From the NCBI RefSeq assembly GCF_020035535.1, contig NZ_CP083349.1, forward strand, positions 1 through 64,000: a stretch of 64,000 nucleotides of DNA, read 5' to 3'. The notes beneath the pieces are model-generated. The model did no database searches, was not told the origin of the DNA, and saw only the letters and a program-made list of their open reading frames with translations. The DNA is from Ensifer adhaerens (lineage in GTDB: Bacteria; Pseudomonadota; Alphaproteobacteria; Rhizobiales; Rhizobiaceae). This document shows, in pieces, positions 25,977 to 37,820 of the stretch. Made by a program: the position numbers and the translations under genes. Numbering within the stretch: position 1 is the stretch's first letter; every line of letters starts with the position of its first letter.

Positions 25977-28253
25977 ATGAGCGAACCGTCACGATTGCTG
26001 GAGCGGATCGAATCCGGCTTCCGGACAGGAAACCGGACCGGTGACGCGCAGCCGGTGGCTCCGCCCGCCGTGGAGGCACCGCCTTCGGCCCGCGAGCAGG
26101 AACCTCCCGTCAATGGCACGCGCCGTGCGATCAACCAGGCGTCGCTGGCGCTGCTCGGCCTGGTCGCCTCCGGTCTTATCCTCGTCATCGGCATGAACGC
26201 CGGCTTCTACCTGTTTTCCGCGGCGATCGCAGCGGCAGGCTCCGTCGGCGTGCTTCTGCTCGTTGTCGAAGCCATGCGGTCGTTCGATGGCAGGCAGGCC
26301 CGTGACGAAGCGAACCGGGATCGCGATTGGCACCGCTCTGAGACGTCCGCGCTGCTCTCGACCATTCACGATGCGCTGGGCGACCTTGCGATCATGCGTG
26401 GCATGGACGGAAAGATCGTTCATGCCAATGCGGTCTTCCATCAGGTCTGCGACCACCCTGATGTCCGCGGTCTCAATTGCGCGGCGCTCGGCCTGAGTTT
26501 CGAGCCGAAGGCCGCACCCAATCACTATCTGGTCCGGATTGCGGCATCGGATGGCGTGCGCCTTTACGACTGGCATGACGTTATCGCCCGCGATCCGGCC
26601 AGCGGCAAGCTCATGCGCCACAGCATCGCCCGCGACGTCACCGAGGAGGCGAAGGCCGCGCGCGAGCGCGAAGCGGCACGCCGGCGGGCGGAGGAGGCAA
26701 GCCAGGCGAAGTCGAGGCTTCTCGCGACCGTCAGCCATGAAATCCGCACCCCGCTTTCCGGCATTCTCGGCATGAGCCACCTGCTCGGCCAGACCCGGCT
26801 GTCGAGCGAGCAGAAAAACTACCTCGCCGGCATGCAGCAGTCCGGCCATGCGCTGGTCCAGCTCGTCGAGGATCTGATCGATTTCTCGTCGCTTTCGGCC
26901 GGTCGCTTCCAGTTTCGCCCGACCCGACAGGATCCGCGCGGCGTCATCGAGAGCGTGGTGGAAATGCTCTCCAACCGGGCGCATGAAAAAGGCATCGAGA
27001 TCGGCGCCACGGTCGCCGTCGATGTGCCCGCCGAGATGGCCTTCGATGCAGCGCGCCTGCGCCAGGTGCTTTTCAACGTCATCGGCAATGCGGTGAAATT
27101 CACCGAGGTCGGCGGCGTCTTTGTCAGCGCCGACACGGTCGACGAATGCGTGCGGATCCGGATTGACGACACCGGCCCGGGCATGTCGCCCGAGGATCTG
27201 AAGCGCATCTTCGAGGAGTTCGAGCAGGCTGGAAACGACGAACAGCGGGCCAAGGGCACAGGCCTCGGCCTCGCCATCTCCCGCCGGATCATGCAGGCCT
27301 GTGGCGGCAGCCTCACCGCGGCCAGCGCGCCGGGACGCGGCAGCCGTTTCGAAATTCGCCTGCCCTTTGCCGAGATCGAAGCGGTCGCAGCGGAGCGTCG
27401 GTCCTGCCTTGCCGGATCGCATGTCCTGGTCATGGCGCCGGACGGTCCGGCCTCCGCGGCGCTCGCCGCGACGATCGCCACCCTCGGCGGACGGTGCCAT
27501 CGCGCCACAACGCTTGCCGCGGCCCAGTGTGTCCTTGCGGACGTGCTCGCCGGCGGCACGGCCCTGACGGATGTGATCGTCGATCACCGCCATGCCCAGC
27601 AATACAAGCAGCTGCTTTCGCTGCAGCCGGCCATCGCGCGGCTGGAGGTGCGGCGCACCTACCTGATCAATCCTGAAGAGCGCAACAGCCATCCCGTCAA
27701 CCAGATGGACGGCTACGAGGCCTGGCTGATCCGGCCGCTGCGCGAAAAGTCTCTGGTCGAAGTGCTGCTTGGCCGCCTGAAAGGCATCGAGAAGCGCGAC
27801 GCGATCAACGACAACCGGCCCGTTCTGCGCGAGGAGCCGGCGACCACGCCCGTTCGGAGCAAGGCGAATGGGATTCTTCTGGCTGAAGACGATCCGGTCA
27901 ACGCGCTGATCGTGCGCACCGTGCTCCAGCGCTCGGGATATTCGGTCCGCGTTGTTGGCGATTTCGGCGCTGTCGCCGAAGCCCTGAACGCGCCCGGCGA
28001 GCGTGCGCTGCCGGAGCTGTTGGTGACCGATCTCAACATGCCGGGTGGCGACGGCCTTTCGCTGCTGCAGCGCCTGCGCGCCGATGAGAACGCGCGATCC
28101 GCGCCGCGGCTGCCCGTTATCGTCCTGACGTCGGATGTCCGTGTCGATATGCGCGAGAGGCTGACGGATGCCGGCGCGGACGCCGTGTTGTCGAAGCCCG
28201 CGGACCCGCAGCTTCTGACGTCGGAGATCGCCCGCCTGCTGCGCAAACGGTAA
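25977..28253 (+). CDS. Hybrid sensor histidine kinase/response regulator
   Basis: A 758-residue two-component hybrid. Two transmembrane helices (about 52-72 and 76-98) with almost no periplasmic loop are followed by a PAS-like region (about 125-225), a short coiled linker, HisKA with phospho-His near 254 (SHEIRTPLSGIL), and the ATPase core with N-box NVIGNAVKFT, G1 DDTGPGM and G2 GTGLGLAI. A degenerate receiver (about 470-580) lacks a clear phospho-acceptor, and a complete C-terminal receiver carries Asp near 685 in LLVTDLNMPGGDG with KP at about 740. The absence of an extracellular domain suggests an internal or membrane signal. No partner regulator is adjacent. Confidence 0.92.
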   Translation: MSEPSRLLERIESGFRTGNRTGDAQPVAPPAVEAPPSAREQEPPVNGTRRAINQASLALLGLVASGLILVIGMNAGFYLFSAAIAAAGSVGVLLLVVEAMRSFDGRQARDEANRDRDWHRSETSALLSTIHDALGDLAIMRGMDGKIVHANAVFHQVCDHPDVRGLNCAALGLSFEPKAAPNHYLVRIAASDGVRLYDWHDVIARDPASGKLMRHSIARDVTEEAKAAREREAARRRAEEASQAKSRLLATVSHEIRTPLSGILGMSHLLGQTRLSSEQKNYLAGMQQSGHALVQLVEDLIDFSSLSAGRFQFRPTRQDPRGVIESVVEMLSNRAHEKGIEIGATVAVDVPAEMAFDAARLRQVLFNVIGNAVKFTEVGGVFVSADTVDECVRIRIDDTGPGMSPEDLKRIFEEFEQAGNDEQRAKGTGLGLAISRRIMQACGGSLTAASAPGRGSRFEIRLPFAEIEAVAAERRSCLAGSHVLVMAPDGPASAALAATIATLGGRCHRATTLAAAQCVLADVLAGGTALTDVIVDHRHAQQYKQLLSLQPAIARLEVRRTYLINPEERNSHPVNQMDGYEAWLIRPLREKSLVEVLLGRLKGIEKRDAINDNRPVLREEPATTPVRSKANGILLAEDDPVNALIVRTVLQRSGYSVRVVGDFGAVAEALNAPGERALPELLVTDLNMPGGDGLSLLQRLRADENARSAPRLPVIVLTSDVRVDMRERLTDAGADAVLSKPADPQLLTSEIARLLRKR

Positions 28254-28307
28254 CTTCTACAGCGGTTACGGTAACCATCGGAGCGTGGGGGTTGTATGCC
28301 GCTTTCA

Positions 28308-28324
28308 TGTCACTATGTTGTTGC
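28308..28324 (+). promoter_or_regulatory. Candidate PHO box upstream of olsB
   Basis: TGTCAC at 28308-28313 and TGTTGC at 28319-28324 are direct repeats 11 bp apart, the spacing of PhoB half-sites (CTGTCAT-N4-CTGTCAT). The second half-site is weaker. It lies about 41 bases before the olsB ATG. Ornithine-lipid synthesis is known to rise under phosphate limitation in S. meliloti. Confidence 0.4.
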
Positions 28325-28364
28325 AGAAACGTGGTCTAAGCCCGGCAGACAGAATTGATTCGGG

Positions 28365-29264
28365 ATGACGCGGATGGCCATCGAGCTACTGGATTCGGCG
28401 AACGTGGTTGACACTTCTCAGGCTTGCATCGGCAAGAAGACCGCCGTCCCGACGACTGACGTTCTAGGCAGGATCGCCAATCTCGAGACGCGGCTGGCAC
28501 GCACGGCATCGGAGATAGATGCCGCCCAGGCCGTACGCTACAAGGTTTTCGTCGAGGAGATGAAGGCGCAGGTCGGCGCCGAGGCCGATCGTCGCAAGCG
28601 CGACGTCGACAGCTGGGACGCGATCTGTGATCACCTCCTTGTTCTCGACACCTCGATCGAGGGAGATGCCGAGGATCAGATCGTCGGCACCTATCGCCTG
28701 CTGCGCCAGGACGTGGCCGAACGTGCGGGCGGTTTCTACTCGGCTTCCGAATTTGCCATCGACCAGCTCCTCGCGCGCCATCCGACCAAACGCTTCATGG
28801 AGCTCGGCCGCTCCTGCGTGCTGCCGGACTACCGCACCAAGCGGACGGTGGAGCTGCTTTGGCAGGGAAACTGGGCCTACGCCCTGAAATACGGCATGGA
28901 CGCCATGTTCGGTTGCGGCTCGTTCCCCGGTGTCGTTCCGGCGGAGCACGCACTGGCGCTTTCCTTCCTACACCACAACATCCGCGCCCGAGACGAATGG
29001 GCCGTGAGCGCACGTCCGGAGCTGCATCGGACCATGGATCTGATGCCGGCCGAAGCGATCAATGCGAAAAAGGCACTCACCGCCCTGCCGCCGCTGATCA
29101 AGGGTTACATGCGCCTGGGCGCCATGGTTGGCGACGGCGCCGTGGTCGATCATGCGTTCCACACGACCGATGTTTTGATCGTGCTGCCGATCAGCAATAT
29201 CTCCGGCCGCTACCTCAATTACTACGGCGCAGACGCCGGCCGGTTCGCTACCTCCGTCTCCTGA
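28365..29264 (+). CDS. olsB: Ornithine 3-hydroxyacyl-ACP N-acyltransferase OlsB
   Basis: OlsB transfers a 3-hydroxyacyl chain to the alpha-amino group of ornithine, forming lyso-ornithine lipid, a phosphorus-free membrane lipid precursor. The 299-residue protein is a GNAT-fold acyltransferase with VRYKVFVEEM near the N terminus, RFMELGRSCVLPDYRTKRTVE in the centre and the C-terminal PPLIKGYMRLGAMVGDGAV, all close to rhizobial OlsB as I recall it. The ATG at 28365 has GGG before it; an ATG at 28374 is an alternative. The malic enzyme converges from downstream, as in S. meliloti. The second enzyme, OlsA, is at 43823. Confidence 0.9.
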   Translation: MTRMAIELLDSANVVDTSQACIGKKTAVPTTDVLGRIANLETRLARTASEIDAAQAVRYKVFVEEMKAQVGAEADRRKRDVDSWDAICDHLLVLDTSIEGDAEDQIVGTYRLLRQDVAERAGGFYSASEFAIDQLLARHPTKRFMELGRSCVLPDYRTKRTVELLWQGNWAYALKYGMDAMFGCGSFPGVVPAEHALALSFLHHNIRARDEWAVSARPELHRTMDLMPAEAINAKKALTALPPLIKGYMRLGAMVGDGAVVDHAFHTTDVLIVLPISNISGRYLNYYGADAGRFATSVS

Positions 29265-29417
29265 CGGGCGCCTGACAGGATTAACCAAATATTAATGACG
29301 AGTTTGACTTTCGTGCCTGAAAGAGAGACTTGTATTGTCAAGTTCTTCTCTGATTTCATGACGAGAGAATAAGAAAATAACGGAGGAATGGCCGATCAAT
29401 TCCGGAGGTCGGCCGGC

Positions 29418-29459
29418 ATGAAATTCCAAATCCTCCGTCTTTTATCACCTGAAACGTAG
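29418..29459 (+). CDS. Putative 13-residue micro-ORF (MKFQILRLLSPET)
   Basis: ATG at 29418 is preceded by a perfect GGAGG at 29404-29408 with 9-base spacing, and the frame ends at TAG 29457-29459, just before the terminator at 29477. An in-frame ATG at 29388 would add ten residues, but its Shine-Dalgarno is only one base away. The peptide is basic and hydrophobic; no function is known. It is a weak call without conservation data. Confidence 0.3.
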   Translation: MKFQILRLLSPET

Positions 29460-29476
29460 TTCAGTTGCCAATTTTT

Positions 29477-29518
29477 GAGCTCGCTTCTTCTCTCCAGGGG
29501 ACGCGAGCTCTTCTTTTT
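29477..29518 (+). terminator. Intrinsic terminator in the olsB-malic enzyme gap
   Basis: An 8-bp GAGCTCGC/GCGAGCTC stem, an 18-nt loop and a TTCTTTTTAT tail. The T-run is on the plus strand only, so it ends an olsB-side transcript. Confidence 0.8.
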
Positions 29519-29551
29519 ATAAGTTGTGCCGATTTGTTACTAATCCGGTCG

Positions 29552-29575
29552 ACCTGGCGACTTAGAGCGCCAGGT
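29552..29575 (-). terminator. Hairpin following the malic enzyme gene
   Basis: ACCTGGCG and CGCCAGGT pair perfectly around an 8-nt loop, 20 bases past the malic-enzyme stop on the minus strand. No T-run follows, so termination may be partial. Confidence 0.55.
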
Positions 29576-29594
29576 CTGTACCAAAACGGCAATG

Positions 29595-31880
<2,286 letters not shown>

Positions 31881-31983
31881 GTTTCCTCAATCCTCCTGTG
31901 GGCGAGCCTTGCGGCGCGCCTCTTTATGGTTGTCGTCTATAATTGCTTGGGGATAGTGTGCCATCTCTTTTTTCGGAACAATC

Positions 31984-34737
31984 ATGAATTTCGTGACAGA
32001 CCAATCGAACCGCGCCAGCGAGGTGTTGTCCGCAGCCGAACTGGCGACGGAGGAGAGCCGTTCCACCGCAACGCCGATGATGGAACAGTTCATCGAGATC
32101 AAGGCTAACAACCCGGATTCTCTGCTCTTTTACCGCATGGGTGACTTCTACGAGCTGTTCTTCCAGGACGCGGTAGAGGCATCGCGGGCGCTCGGCATCA
32201 CGCTGACCAAGCGTGGCCAGCACATGGGACAGGAAATCCCGATGTGCGGGGTGCCGGTGCATGCCGCCGACGATTACCTGCAGAAGCTGATCGGGCTCGG
32301 CTTCCGAGTCGCCGTTTGCGAGCAGGTCGAGGATCCGGCCGAGGCCAAGAAGCGCGGCAGCAAATCGGTCGTCCGCCGGGATGTCGTTCGGCTTGTTACG
32401 CCGGGAACGATCACGGAAGAGAAGCTTCTGTCTCCGTCGGAGACCAACTATCTGATGGCGCTGGCGCGGATCAAAAGCGGATCGGAGCCGGCTTACGCAC
32501 TTGCCTGGATCGATATCTCCACCGGCATCTTTCGGTTGGCGGAAACCGCCGCAAGCCGTCTGCTCGCCGATATCCTGCGTATCGAGCCGCGCGAACTGAT
32601 CCTCGCCGATACGGTGTTTCACGATCCGGAACTGAGGCCCGTCTTCGACGTGCTCGGCCGCGTCGCGGTGCCGCAGCCGGCGGTTCTGTTCGATAGCGCC
32701 ACGGCCGAGGGCCGCATCGCCCGCTACTTCGGCGTCAAGACGCTCGACGGGTTCGGCACGTTCTCGCGCGCCGAACTGGCCGCCGCCTCGGCGGCGATCT
32801 CCTATGTCGAAAAGACCCAGCTTGCCGAACGGCCGGCGCTGGGCACGCCGGAGCGCGAAAGTGCCGCCTCGACGCTGTTCATCGATCCGGCAACGCGCGG
32901 CAATCTCGAACTGGTCAAGACGCTGTCGGGCGCGCGCGAGGGCACGCTGTTGAAGGCGCTCGACCGCACCGTGACGAGCGGTGGCGCCCGGCTTCTCGCC
33001 GAACGCCTGATGTCGCCGCTGACCGACCCGGACCGTATCAATGAGCGTCTCGATTCGATCGAGATTCTTGCGGACCAGCCGTCTTTCGCCGGCGACCTGC
33101 GTGATGCGCTCAGGCGTGCGCCGGACATGCCGCGCGCCTTGTCGCGGTTGGCGCTCGGCCGCGGCGGTCCGCGTGACCTCGGCGCCATTCAGGCAGGCCT
33201 GCATGCGTCCGCGTCGATTTCGCGTTTGATGGCCGCGGGCACGCTATCTGATGAGCTGAAGGAAGCGCGCGCCGCGATCGATGCGCTGCCCGCCGGCCTG
33301 CTCGGTCTGCTCGACGCAACGCTTGGCGAAGAGCTGCCGCTCCTGAAGCGTGACGGCGGTTTCGTCTGCGAAGGCGCCAATGCCGAGCTCGACGAAGTCC
33401 GGGGGCTGCGCGACCAATCGCGCCGGGTGATCGCCGGGCTGCAGCTGCAATATTCCGAAGAGACCGGCATCAAGTCGCTGAAGATCAAGCACAACAACGT
33501 GCTCGGCTACTTCATCGAGGTGACCGCCGGCAATGCGGGCTCGATGACCGATACGGATGCCGGTCGCGCCCGTTTCATCCATCGCCAGACGATGGCGAAT
33601 GCCATGCGCTTCACCACGACGGAATTGGCCGAACTCGAAAGCAAGATCGCCAATGCCGCCGACCGGGCGCTTTCGATCGAGATCGAGGCCTTCGATCAGA
33701 TGACATCAGAGGTCGTCGCAGCCGCCGAGACGCTCAAGGCTGCTGCCTTGGCGCTTGCGACCGTCGATGTCTCGGTCGGTCTCGCTGTGCTCGCCGAGGA
33801 GCAGGCCTATGCCCGACCCGTTGTCGACCGCTCGCGCATGTTCGCAATCGATGGCGGCCGTCATCCTGTGGTCGAGCAGGCGCTGAAGCGCCAGGCGGCC
33901 AATGCCTTCGTCGCCAACGGCTGCGATCTTTCACCGCCGGAGGGCGAGGAGGGCGGCGCGATCTGGTTGCTCACCGGTCCCAACATGGGCGGTAAATCGA
34001 CCTTCCTGCGCCAGAACGCGCTGATCGCGATCATGGCGCAGATGGGCACTTTCGTCCCTGCCGCGAGCGCACATATCGGCATCGTCGACCGGCTGTTCTC
34101 CCGCGTCGGCGCATCCGACGATCTGGCGCGCGGCCGCTCGACCTTCATGGTCGAGATGGTCGAGACGGCGGCGATCCTCAACCAGGCCACTGACCGTTCG
34201 CTGGTGATCCTCGACGAGATCGGCCGTGGCACCGCCACCTTCGACGGTCTGTCGATCGCCTGGGCGGCTGTCGAACACCTGCACGAGGCGAACCGCTGCC
34301 GCGGTCTCTTCGCCACCCACTTCCATGAGCTGACCGTGCTTTCGGAAAAGCTCGGGCGGCTATCGAACGCGACCATGCGCGTCAAGGAATGGCACGGCGA
34401 CGTGATCTTCCTGCACGAGGTCGGGCCTGGTGCTGCCGACCGCTCCTACGGCATTCAGGTCGCCCGCCTTGCCGGCCTGCCGGCATCCGTCGTGGCGCGC
34501 GCCAAGGACGTACTCGCCAAGCTCGAGGATGCCGACCGCAAGAACCCCGCGAGCCAGCTGATCGACGATCTGCCGCTCTTCCAGGTGGCGATCCGCCGCG
34601 AAGAGGTTAAGGCCGCCGGCCCGTCCAAGGTCGAGGACGCGTTGAAGGCGCTCAACCCCGACGACATGACGCCGCGCGAAGCGCTCGATGCGCTCTATGC
34701 GCTGAAGAAGGAACTGAGCGCCGCCAAGGCAGGATGA
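31984..34737 (+). CDS. mutS: DNA mismatch repair protein MutS
   Basis: MutS finds mispairs and starts repair with MutL. The 917-residue protein has the mismatch-recognition domain with the F-x-E motif in [12 protein letters not shown] (near residue 50), connector, lever and clamp domains, and the ATPase with Walker [10 protein letters not shown] (near 666), Walker [11 protein letters not shown] and the signature STFMVEM. The C terminus ends [10 protein letters not shown], with a helix-turn-helix dimer region before it. Its stop codon lies inside a palindromic repeat that starts at about 34731. The malic enzyme is divergent upstream. Confidence 0.97.
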   Translation: MNFVTDQSNRASEVLSAAELATEESRSTATPMMEQFIEIKANNPDSLLFYRMGDFYELFFQDAVEASRALGITLTKRGQHMGQEIPMCGVPVHAADDYLQKLIGLGFRVAVCEQVEDPAEAKKRGSKSVVRRDVVRLVTPGTITEEKLLSPSETNYLMALARIKSGSEPAYALAWIDISTGIFRLAETAASRLLADILRIEPRELILADTVFHDPELRPVFDVLGRVAVPQPAVLFDSATAEGRIARYFGVKTLDGFGTFSRAELAAASAAISYVEKTQLAERPALGTPERESAASTLFIDPATRGNLELVKTLSGAREGTLLKALDRTVTSGGARLLAERLMSPLTDPDRINERLDSIEILADQPSFAGDLRDALRRAPDMPRALSRLALGRGGPRDLGAIQAGLHASASISRLMAAGTLSDELKEARAAIDALPAGLLGLLDATLGEELPLLKRDGGFVCEGANAELDEVRGLRDQSRRVIAGLQLQYSEETGIKSLKIKHNNVLGYFIEVTAGNAGSMTDTDAGRARFIHRQTMANAMRFTTTELAELESKIANAADRALSIEIEAFDQMTSEVVAAAETLKAAALALATVDVSVGLAVLAEEQAYARPVVDRSRMFAIDGGRHPVVEQALKRQAANAFVANGCDLSPPEGEEGGAIWLLTGPNMGGKSTFLRQNALIAIMAQMGTFVPAASAHIGIVDRLFSRVGASDDLARGRSTFMVEMVETAAILNQATDRSLVILDEIGRGTATFDGLSIAWAAVEHLHEANRCRGLFATHFHELTVLSEKLGRLSNATMRVKEWHGDVIFLHEVGPGAADRSYGIQVARLAGLPASVVARAKDVLAKLEDADRKNPASQLIDDLPLFQVAIRREEVKAAGPSKVEDALKALNPDDMTPREALDALYALKKELSAAKAG

Positions 34738-34772
34738 GGAAAGCCGTGTGCGGCTTTCCGCCCACATCCCGC
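34731..34772 (+). repeat. Rhizobial palindromic repeat overlapping the mutS stop
   Basis: The block GGATGAGGAAAGCC... GTGTGCGGCTTTCCGCCCACATCCCGCC matches, with changes, the elements at 43690-43735 and (inverted) 41623-41710. Its GGATGAGG edge contains the TGA of mutS. GGAAAGCC and GGCTTTCC are its internal arms. Confidence 0.6.
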
Positions 34773-34841
34773 CAGCCGTAAAACAGGCTGAGGCGGCGCG
34801 CGCCTTTTTCCTGTGCAGCTGTCGGTAAAAAGGCTATACAG

Positions 34842-34867
34842 CGCCGCGCGCCTTTGCCGGCGCGGCG
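34842..34867 (+). repeat. GC-rich hairpin before glnD
   Basis: CGCCGCGC (34842-34849) pairs with GCGCGGCG (34860-34867). It lies in the 239-bp mutS-glnD gap, which also has two copies of CGCGCGCCTTT (near 34797 and 34845). No T-run follows. Confidence 0.35.
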
Positions 34868-34976
34868 ATCGAAATTCTGTGTGGTCTTTATTCGGCCTCG
34901 GTCGCAAGGATCATGCAGGAGCGCTTGATCGCGAGCGACCACGCAACCAGTCGGACAGGACGCCCCTCGGCACTTC

Positions 34977-37820
34977 ATGGGCAGACACGAAATATCTTTC
35001 CCCGAGATCCTCGACGTCGCAGCGCTGCGGGCGAAATGCGACTTCATCGCTTCGGCCCATGCCGAACAGCGCGATCCGATGCGCCAGGCGCTGCTCGCCG
35101 CCTTCAAGCAGGCGAATGTCGCCGGGCGCGCCAAGGCGCGCGAGCTGTTCAACGCTGACGGCGCCGGCATTCTCTGCGCCGAGCGCATTTCCTGGCTGCA
35201 GGATCAGCTGATCACCGTACTGCACGATTTCGTGCTGAACGAGATCTTCGACGCCGCCAATGCGCCACCGGCCTCGCGCATCGCCGTCGCCGCGGTCGGC
35301 GGTTATGGTCGCGGCACGCTGGCGCCGGGCTCGGACATCGACCTTCTGTTCCTGCTGCCGGTCAAGAAGGCCGTCTGGGCGGAGCCGGCGATCGAGTTCA
35401 TGCTCTACATCCTCTGGGATCTGGGCTTCAAGGTCGGTCACGCTACGCGCACCATCGACGAATGCATTCGTCTTTCGCGCGCCGACATGACGATCCGCAC
35501 GGCCATTCTCGAGACGCGCTACATCTGCGGCTCGGAGACGCTGAGCGCCGAGCTCGAAACCCGTTTCGACCATGAGATCGTGCGCAACACCGGCCCCGAT
35601 TTCATCGCCGCCAAGCTTGCCGAGCGCGACGAGCGCCACCGCAAGGCGGGCGATACGCGTTATCTCGTCGAGCCGAACGTGAAGGAAGGCAAGGGCGGTC
35701 TTCGCGACCTGCACACGCTGTTCTGGATCGCCAAGTATTTCTACCGGCTCAAGGATACGGCCGACCTCGTCAAGCTCGGCGTGCTGTCACGGCAGGAATA
35801 CAAGCTCTTCCAGAAGGCCGAGGACTTCCTCTGGGCGGTGCGCTGCCACATGCATTTCCTGACCGGCAAGGCGGAAGAGCGGCTGTCCTTCGACATCCAG
35901 CGTGAGATCGCCGAAGCGCTCGGTTATCACGATCACCCCGGCCTCTCGGCCGTCGAACGCTTCATGAAGCACTACTTCCTGGTGGCGAAGGACGTCGGCG
36001 ACCTGACGCGCATCTTCTGCGCTGCGCTCGAAGATCAGCAGGCAAAGGATGCGCCCGGCATTTCCGGCATCATCGGCCGCTTCACCCACCGCAGCCGCAA
36101 GATTGCCGGCACGCTCGATTTCGTCGACGACGGCGGCCGCATCGCGCTTGCCAGTCCGGATATCTTCAAGCGCGATCCGGTCAACCTTCTGCGCTTCTTC
36201 CACATAGCCGACATCAACGGGCTCGAGTTCCATCCGGCAGCGCTGCGCCAGGTTACCCGCTCGCTGAGCCTGATCACGCCGCACCTGCGCGAGAACGACG
36301 AGGCGAACCGCCTGTTCCTGTCGATCCTCACCTCGCGCCGCAAGCCGGAACTGATCCTCAGGCGCATGAACGAGGCGGGCGTGCTTGGCCGCTTCATCCC
36401 GGATTTCGGCAAGATAGTCTCGATGATGCAGTTCAACATGTATCATCACTATACGGTCGACGAGCACCTGTTGCGCACCGTCGACGTTCTCTCGCGCATC
36501 GAGGGCGGCATCGAGGAAGAAGCCCACCCGCTGGTCGCCAAGCTGATGCCCGGGATCGAGGATCGCGAGGCGCTCTATGTGGCCGTGCTTCTGCACGACA
36601 TCGCCAAGGGCCGGCCGGAGGATCATTCGACCGCCGGCGCCAAGGTGGCCCGCCGGCTCTGCCCGCGCTTCGGACTTTCGCCGAAGCAGACCGAACTCGT
36701 CGCCTGGCTGATCGAGGAACATCTGACGATGTCGATGGTCGCGCAGACGCGCGACCTCAACGACCGCAAGACCATCGTCGACTTTGCCGAACGGGTGCAA
36801 TCGCTCGACCGGCTGAAGATGCTCCTGGTGCTGACGGTCTGCGATATCCGCGCCGTCGGCCCGGGCGTGTGGAACGGCTGGAAAGGTCAGCTGCTGCGCA
36901 CGCTCTACTACGAAACCGAACTGCTGCTGTCGGGTGGCTTCTCGGAACTGTCGCGCAAGGAGCGCGCGGCGCACGCCGCTACCATGCTTGGCGACGCACT
37001 GACGGACTGGTCCGAAAAAGAGCGCGAGGCCTATGTGCGCCTGCACTATCAGCCCTATCTGCTGACGGTCGCGCTCGAAGATCAGGTGCGCCATGCGCGC
37101 TTCATCCGTGAGGCCGATGCCGCCGACCAGGCGCTGGCGACCATGGTGCGCACGCACCAGTTTCATGCGATCACCGAAATCACCGTACTTTCGCCCGACC
37201 ACCCGCGCCTGCTGACCGTGATTGCCGGCGCCTGCGCGGCCGCCGGCGCCAACATCGTCGACGCGCAGATCTTCACGACCTCGGATGGCCGCGCGCTGGA
37301 TACGATCCTGGTCAACCGCGAGTTCGCGGTGGATGGGGACGAGATGCGGCGCGCTGCCAGCATCGGTAAGCTGATCGAGGATGTGCTTGCCGGCCGCAAG
37401 CGCCTGCCGGAAGTCATCGCCAGCCGAACGAAGGTGAAGAAGCGCACTCGCGCCTTCACCGTGACGCCGGAAGTGACGATCAGCAACACGCTGTCGAACA
37501 AGTTCACGGTGATCGAGGTCGAGGGGCTCGACCGCCCGGGCCTCTTGTCCGAGATCACCGCGGTGTTGTCCGATCTCTCGCTCGATATTGCCTCGGCCCA
37601 CATCACCACCTTCGGCGAGAAGGTGATCGATACCTTCTATGTCACCGATCTCGTCGGCCAGAAGGTAACGAGCGAAAACCGACAGATGAACATTGCCGCC
37701 CGCCTCAAGGCCGTCATGGCCGGCGAGGGTGACGAAGCCCGCGACCGCATGCCCTCCGGCATCATCGCGCCGCCACCGGGCGTCTCCTCCGCTCAAAGAA
37801 CGACAAAAGCCGAAACATGA
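34977..37820 (+). CDS. glnD: Bifunctional uridylyltransferase/uridylyl-removing enzyme GlnD
   Basis: GlnD senses glutamine and (de)uridylylates PII proteins, setting glutamine synthetase and NtrC activity. The 947-residue product has the nucleotidyltransferase motif [19 protein letters not shown] near residue 105, an HD domain with LLHDIAKG near 540 and two C-terminal ACT domains (about 725-800 and 835-910, each opening with [11 protein letters not shown] or [17 protein letters not shown] strands). The ATG at 34977 gives the conserved [12 protein letters not shown] start; its ribosome binding site is weak. murJ overlaps by 4 bases. With rpoN and ptsN it makes the window rich in nitrogen-control genes. 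Confidence 0.97.
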   Translation: MGRHEISFPEILDVAALRAKCDFIASAHAEQRDPMRQALLAAFKQANVAGRAKARELFNADGAGILCAERISWLQDQLITVLHDFVLNEIFDAANAPPASRIAVAAVGGYGRGTLAPGSDIDLLFLLPVKKAVWAEPAIEFMLYILWDLGFKVGHATRTIDECIRLSRADMTIRTAILETRYICGSETLSAELETRFDHEIVRNTGPDFIAAKLAERDERHRKAGDTRYLVEPNVKEGKGGLRDLHTLFWIAKYFYRLKDTADLVKLGVLSRQEYKLFQKAEDFLWAVRCHMHFLTGKAEERLSFDIQREIAEALGYHDHPGLSAVERFMKHYFLVAKDVGDLTRIFCAALEDQQAKDAPGISGIIGRFTHRSRKIAGTLDFVDDGGRIALASPDIFKRDPVNLLRFFHIADINGLEFHPAALRQVTRSLSLITPHLRENDEANRLFLSILTSRRKPELILRRMNEAGVLGRFIPDFGKIVSMMQFNMYHHYTVDEHLLRTVDVLSRIEGGIEEEAHPLVAKLMPGIEDREALYVAVLLHDIAKGRPEDHSTAGAKVARRLCPRFGLSPKQTELVAWLIEEHLTMSMVAQTRDLNDRKTIVDFAERVQSLDRLKMLLVLTVCDIRAVGPGVWNGWKGQLLRTLYYETELLLSGGFSELSRKERAAHAATMLGDALTDWSEKEREAYVRLHYQPYLLTVALEDQVRHARFIREADAADQALATMVRTHQFHAITEITVLSPDHPRLLTVIAGACAAAGANIVDAQIFTTSDGRALDTILVNREFAVDGDEMRRAASIGKLIEDVLAGRKRLPEVIASRTKVKKRTRAFTVTPEVTISNTLSNKFTVIEVEGLDRPGLLSEITAVLSDLSLDIASAHITTFGEKVIDTFYVTDLVGQKVTSENRQMNIAARLKAVMAGEGDEARDRMPSGIIAPPPGVSSAQRTTKAET

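Larger units (their letters stand above)
29381..29518 (+). ncRNA. Candidate structured small RNA or leader with intrinsic terminator
   Basis: An outer stem CGGAGGA (29381-29387) pairs with TCCTCCG (29431-29437) and encloses an inner stem GGCCGA/TCGGCC (29390-29395, 29409-29414). About 40 bases on, GAGCTCGC/GCGAGCTC (29477-29484, 29503-29510) followed by TTCTTTTTAT forms a plus-strand terminator. The outer stem would mask the GGAGG ribosome binding site of the micro-ORF. It could be an independent sRNA or the olsB 3' end. Confidence 0.4.
29265..29594. other. 330-bp AT-rich gap between olsB and the malic enzyme gene
   Basis: Much richer in A/T than its surroundings. It holds the structured micro-ORF element at 29381-29518 and the malic-enzyme hairpin at 29552-29575. 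No strong sigma-70 promoter could be fixed; TTGACT at 29303-29309 lacks a well-spaced -10. Confidence 0.5.

Noticed and set aside
35787..37796. 669-codon antisense frame in glnD
   Set aside because: GlnD motifs are intact on the plus strand; the antisense product is His/Arg/Asp-rich and domainless.
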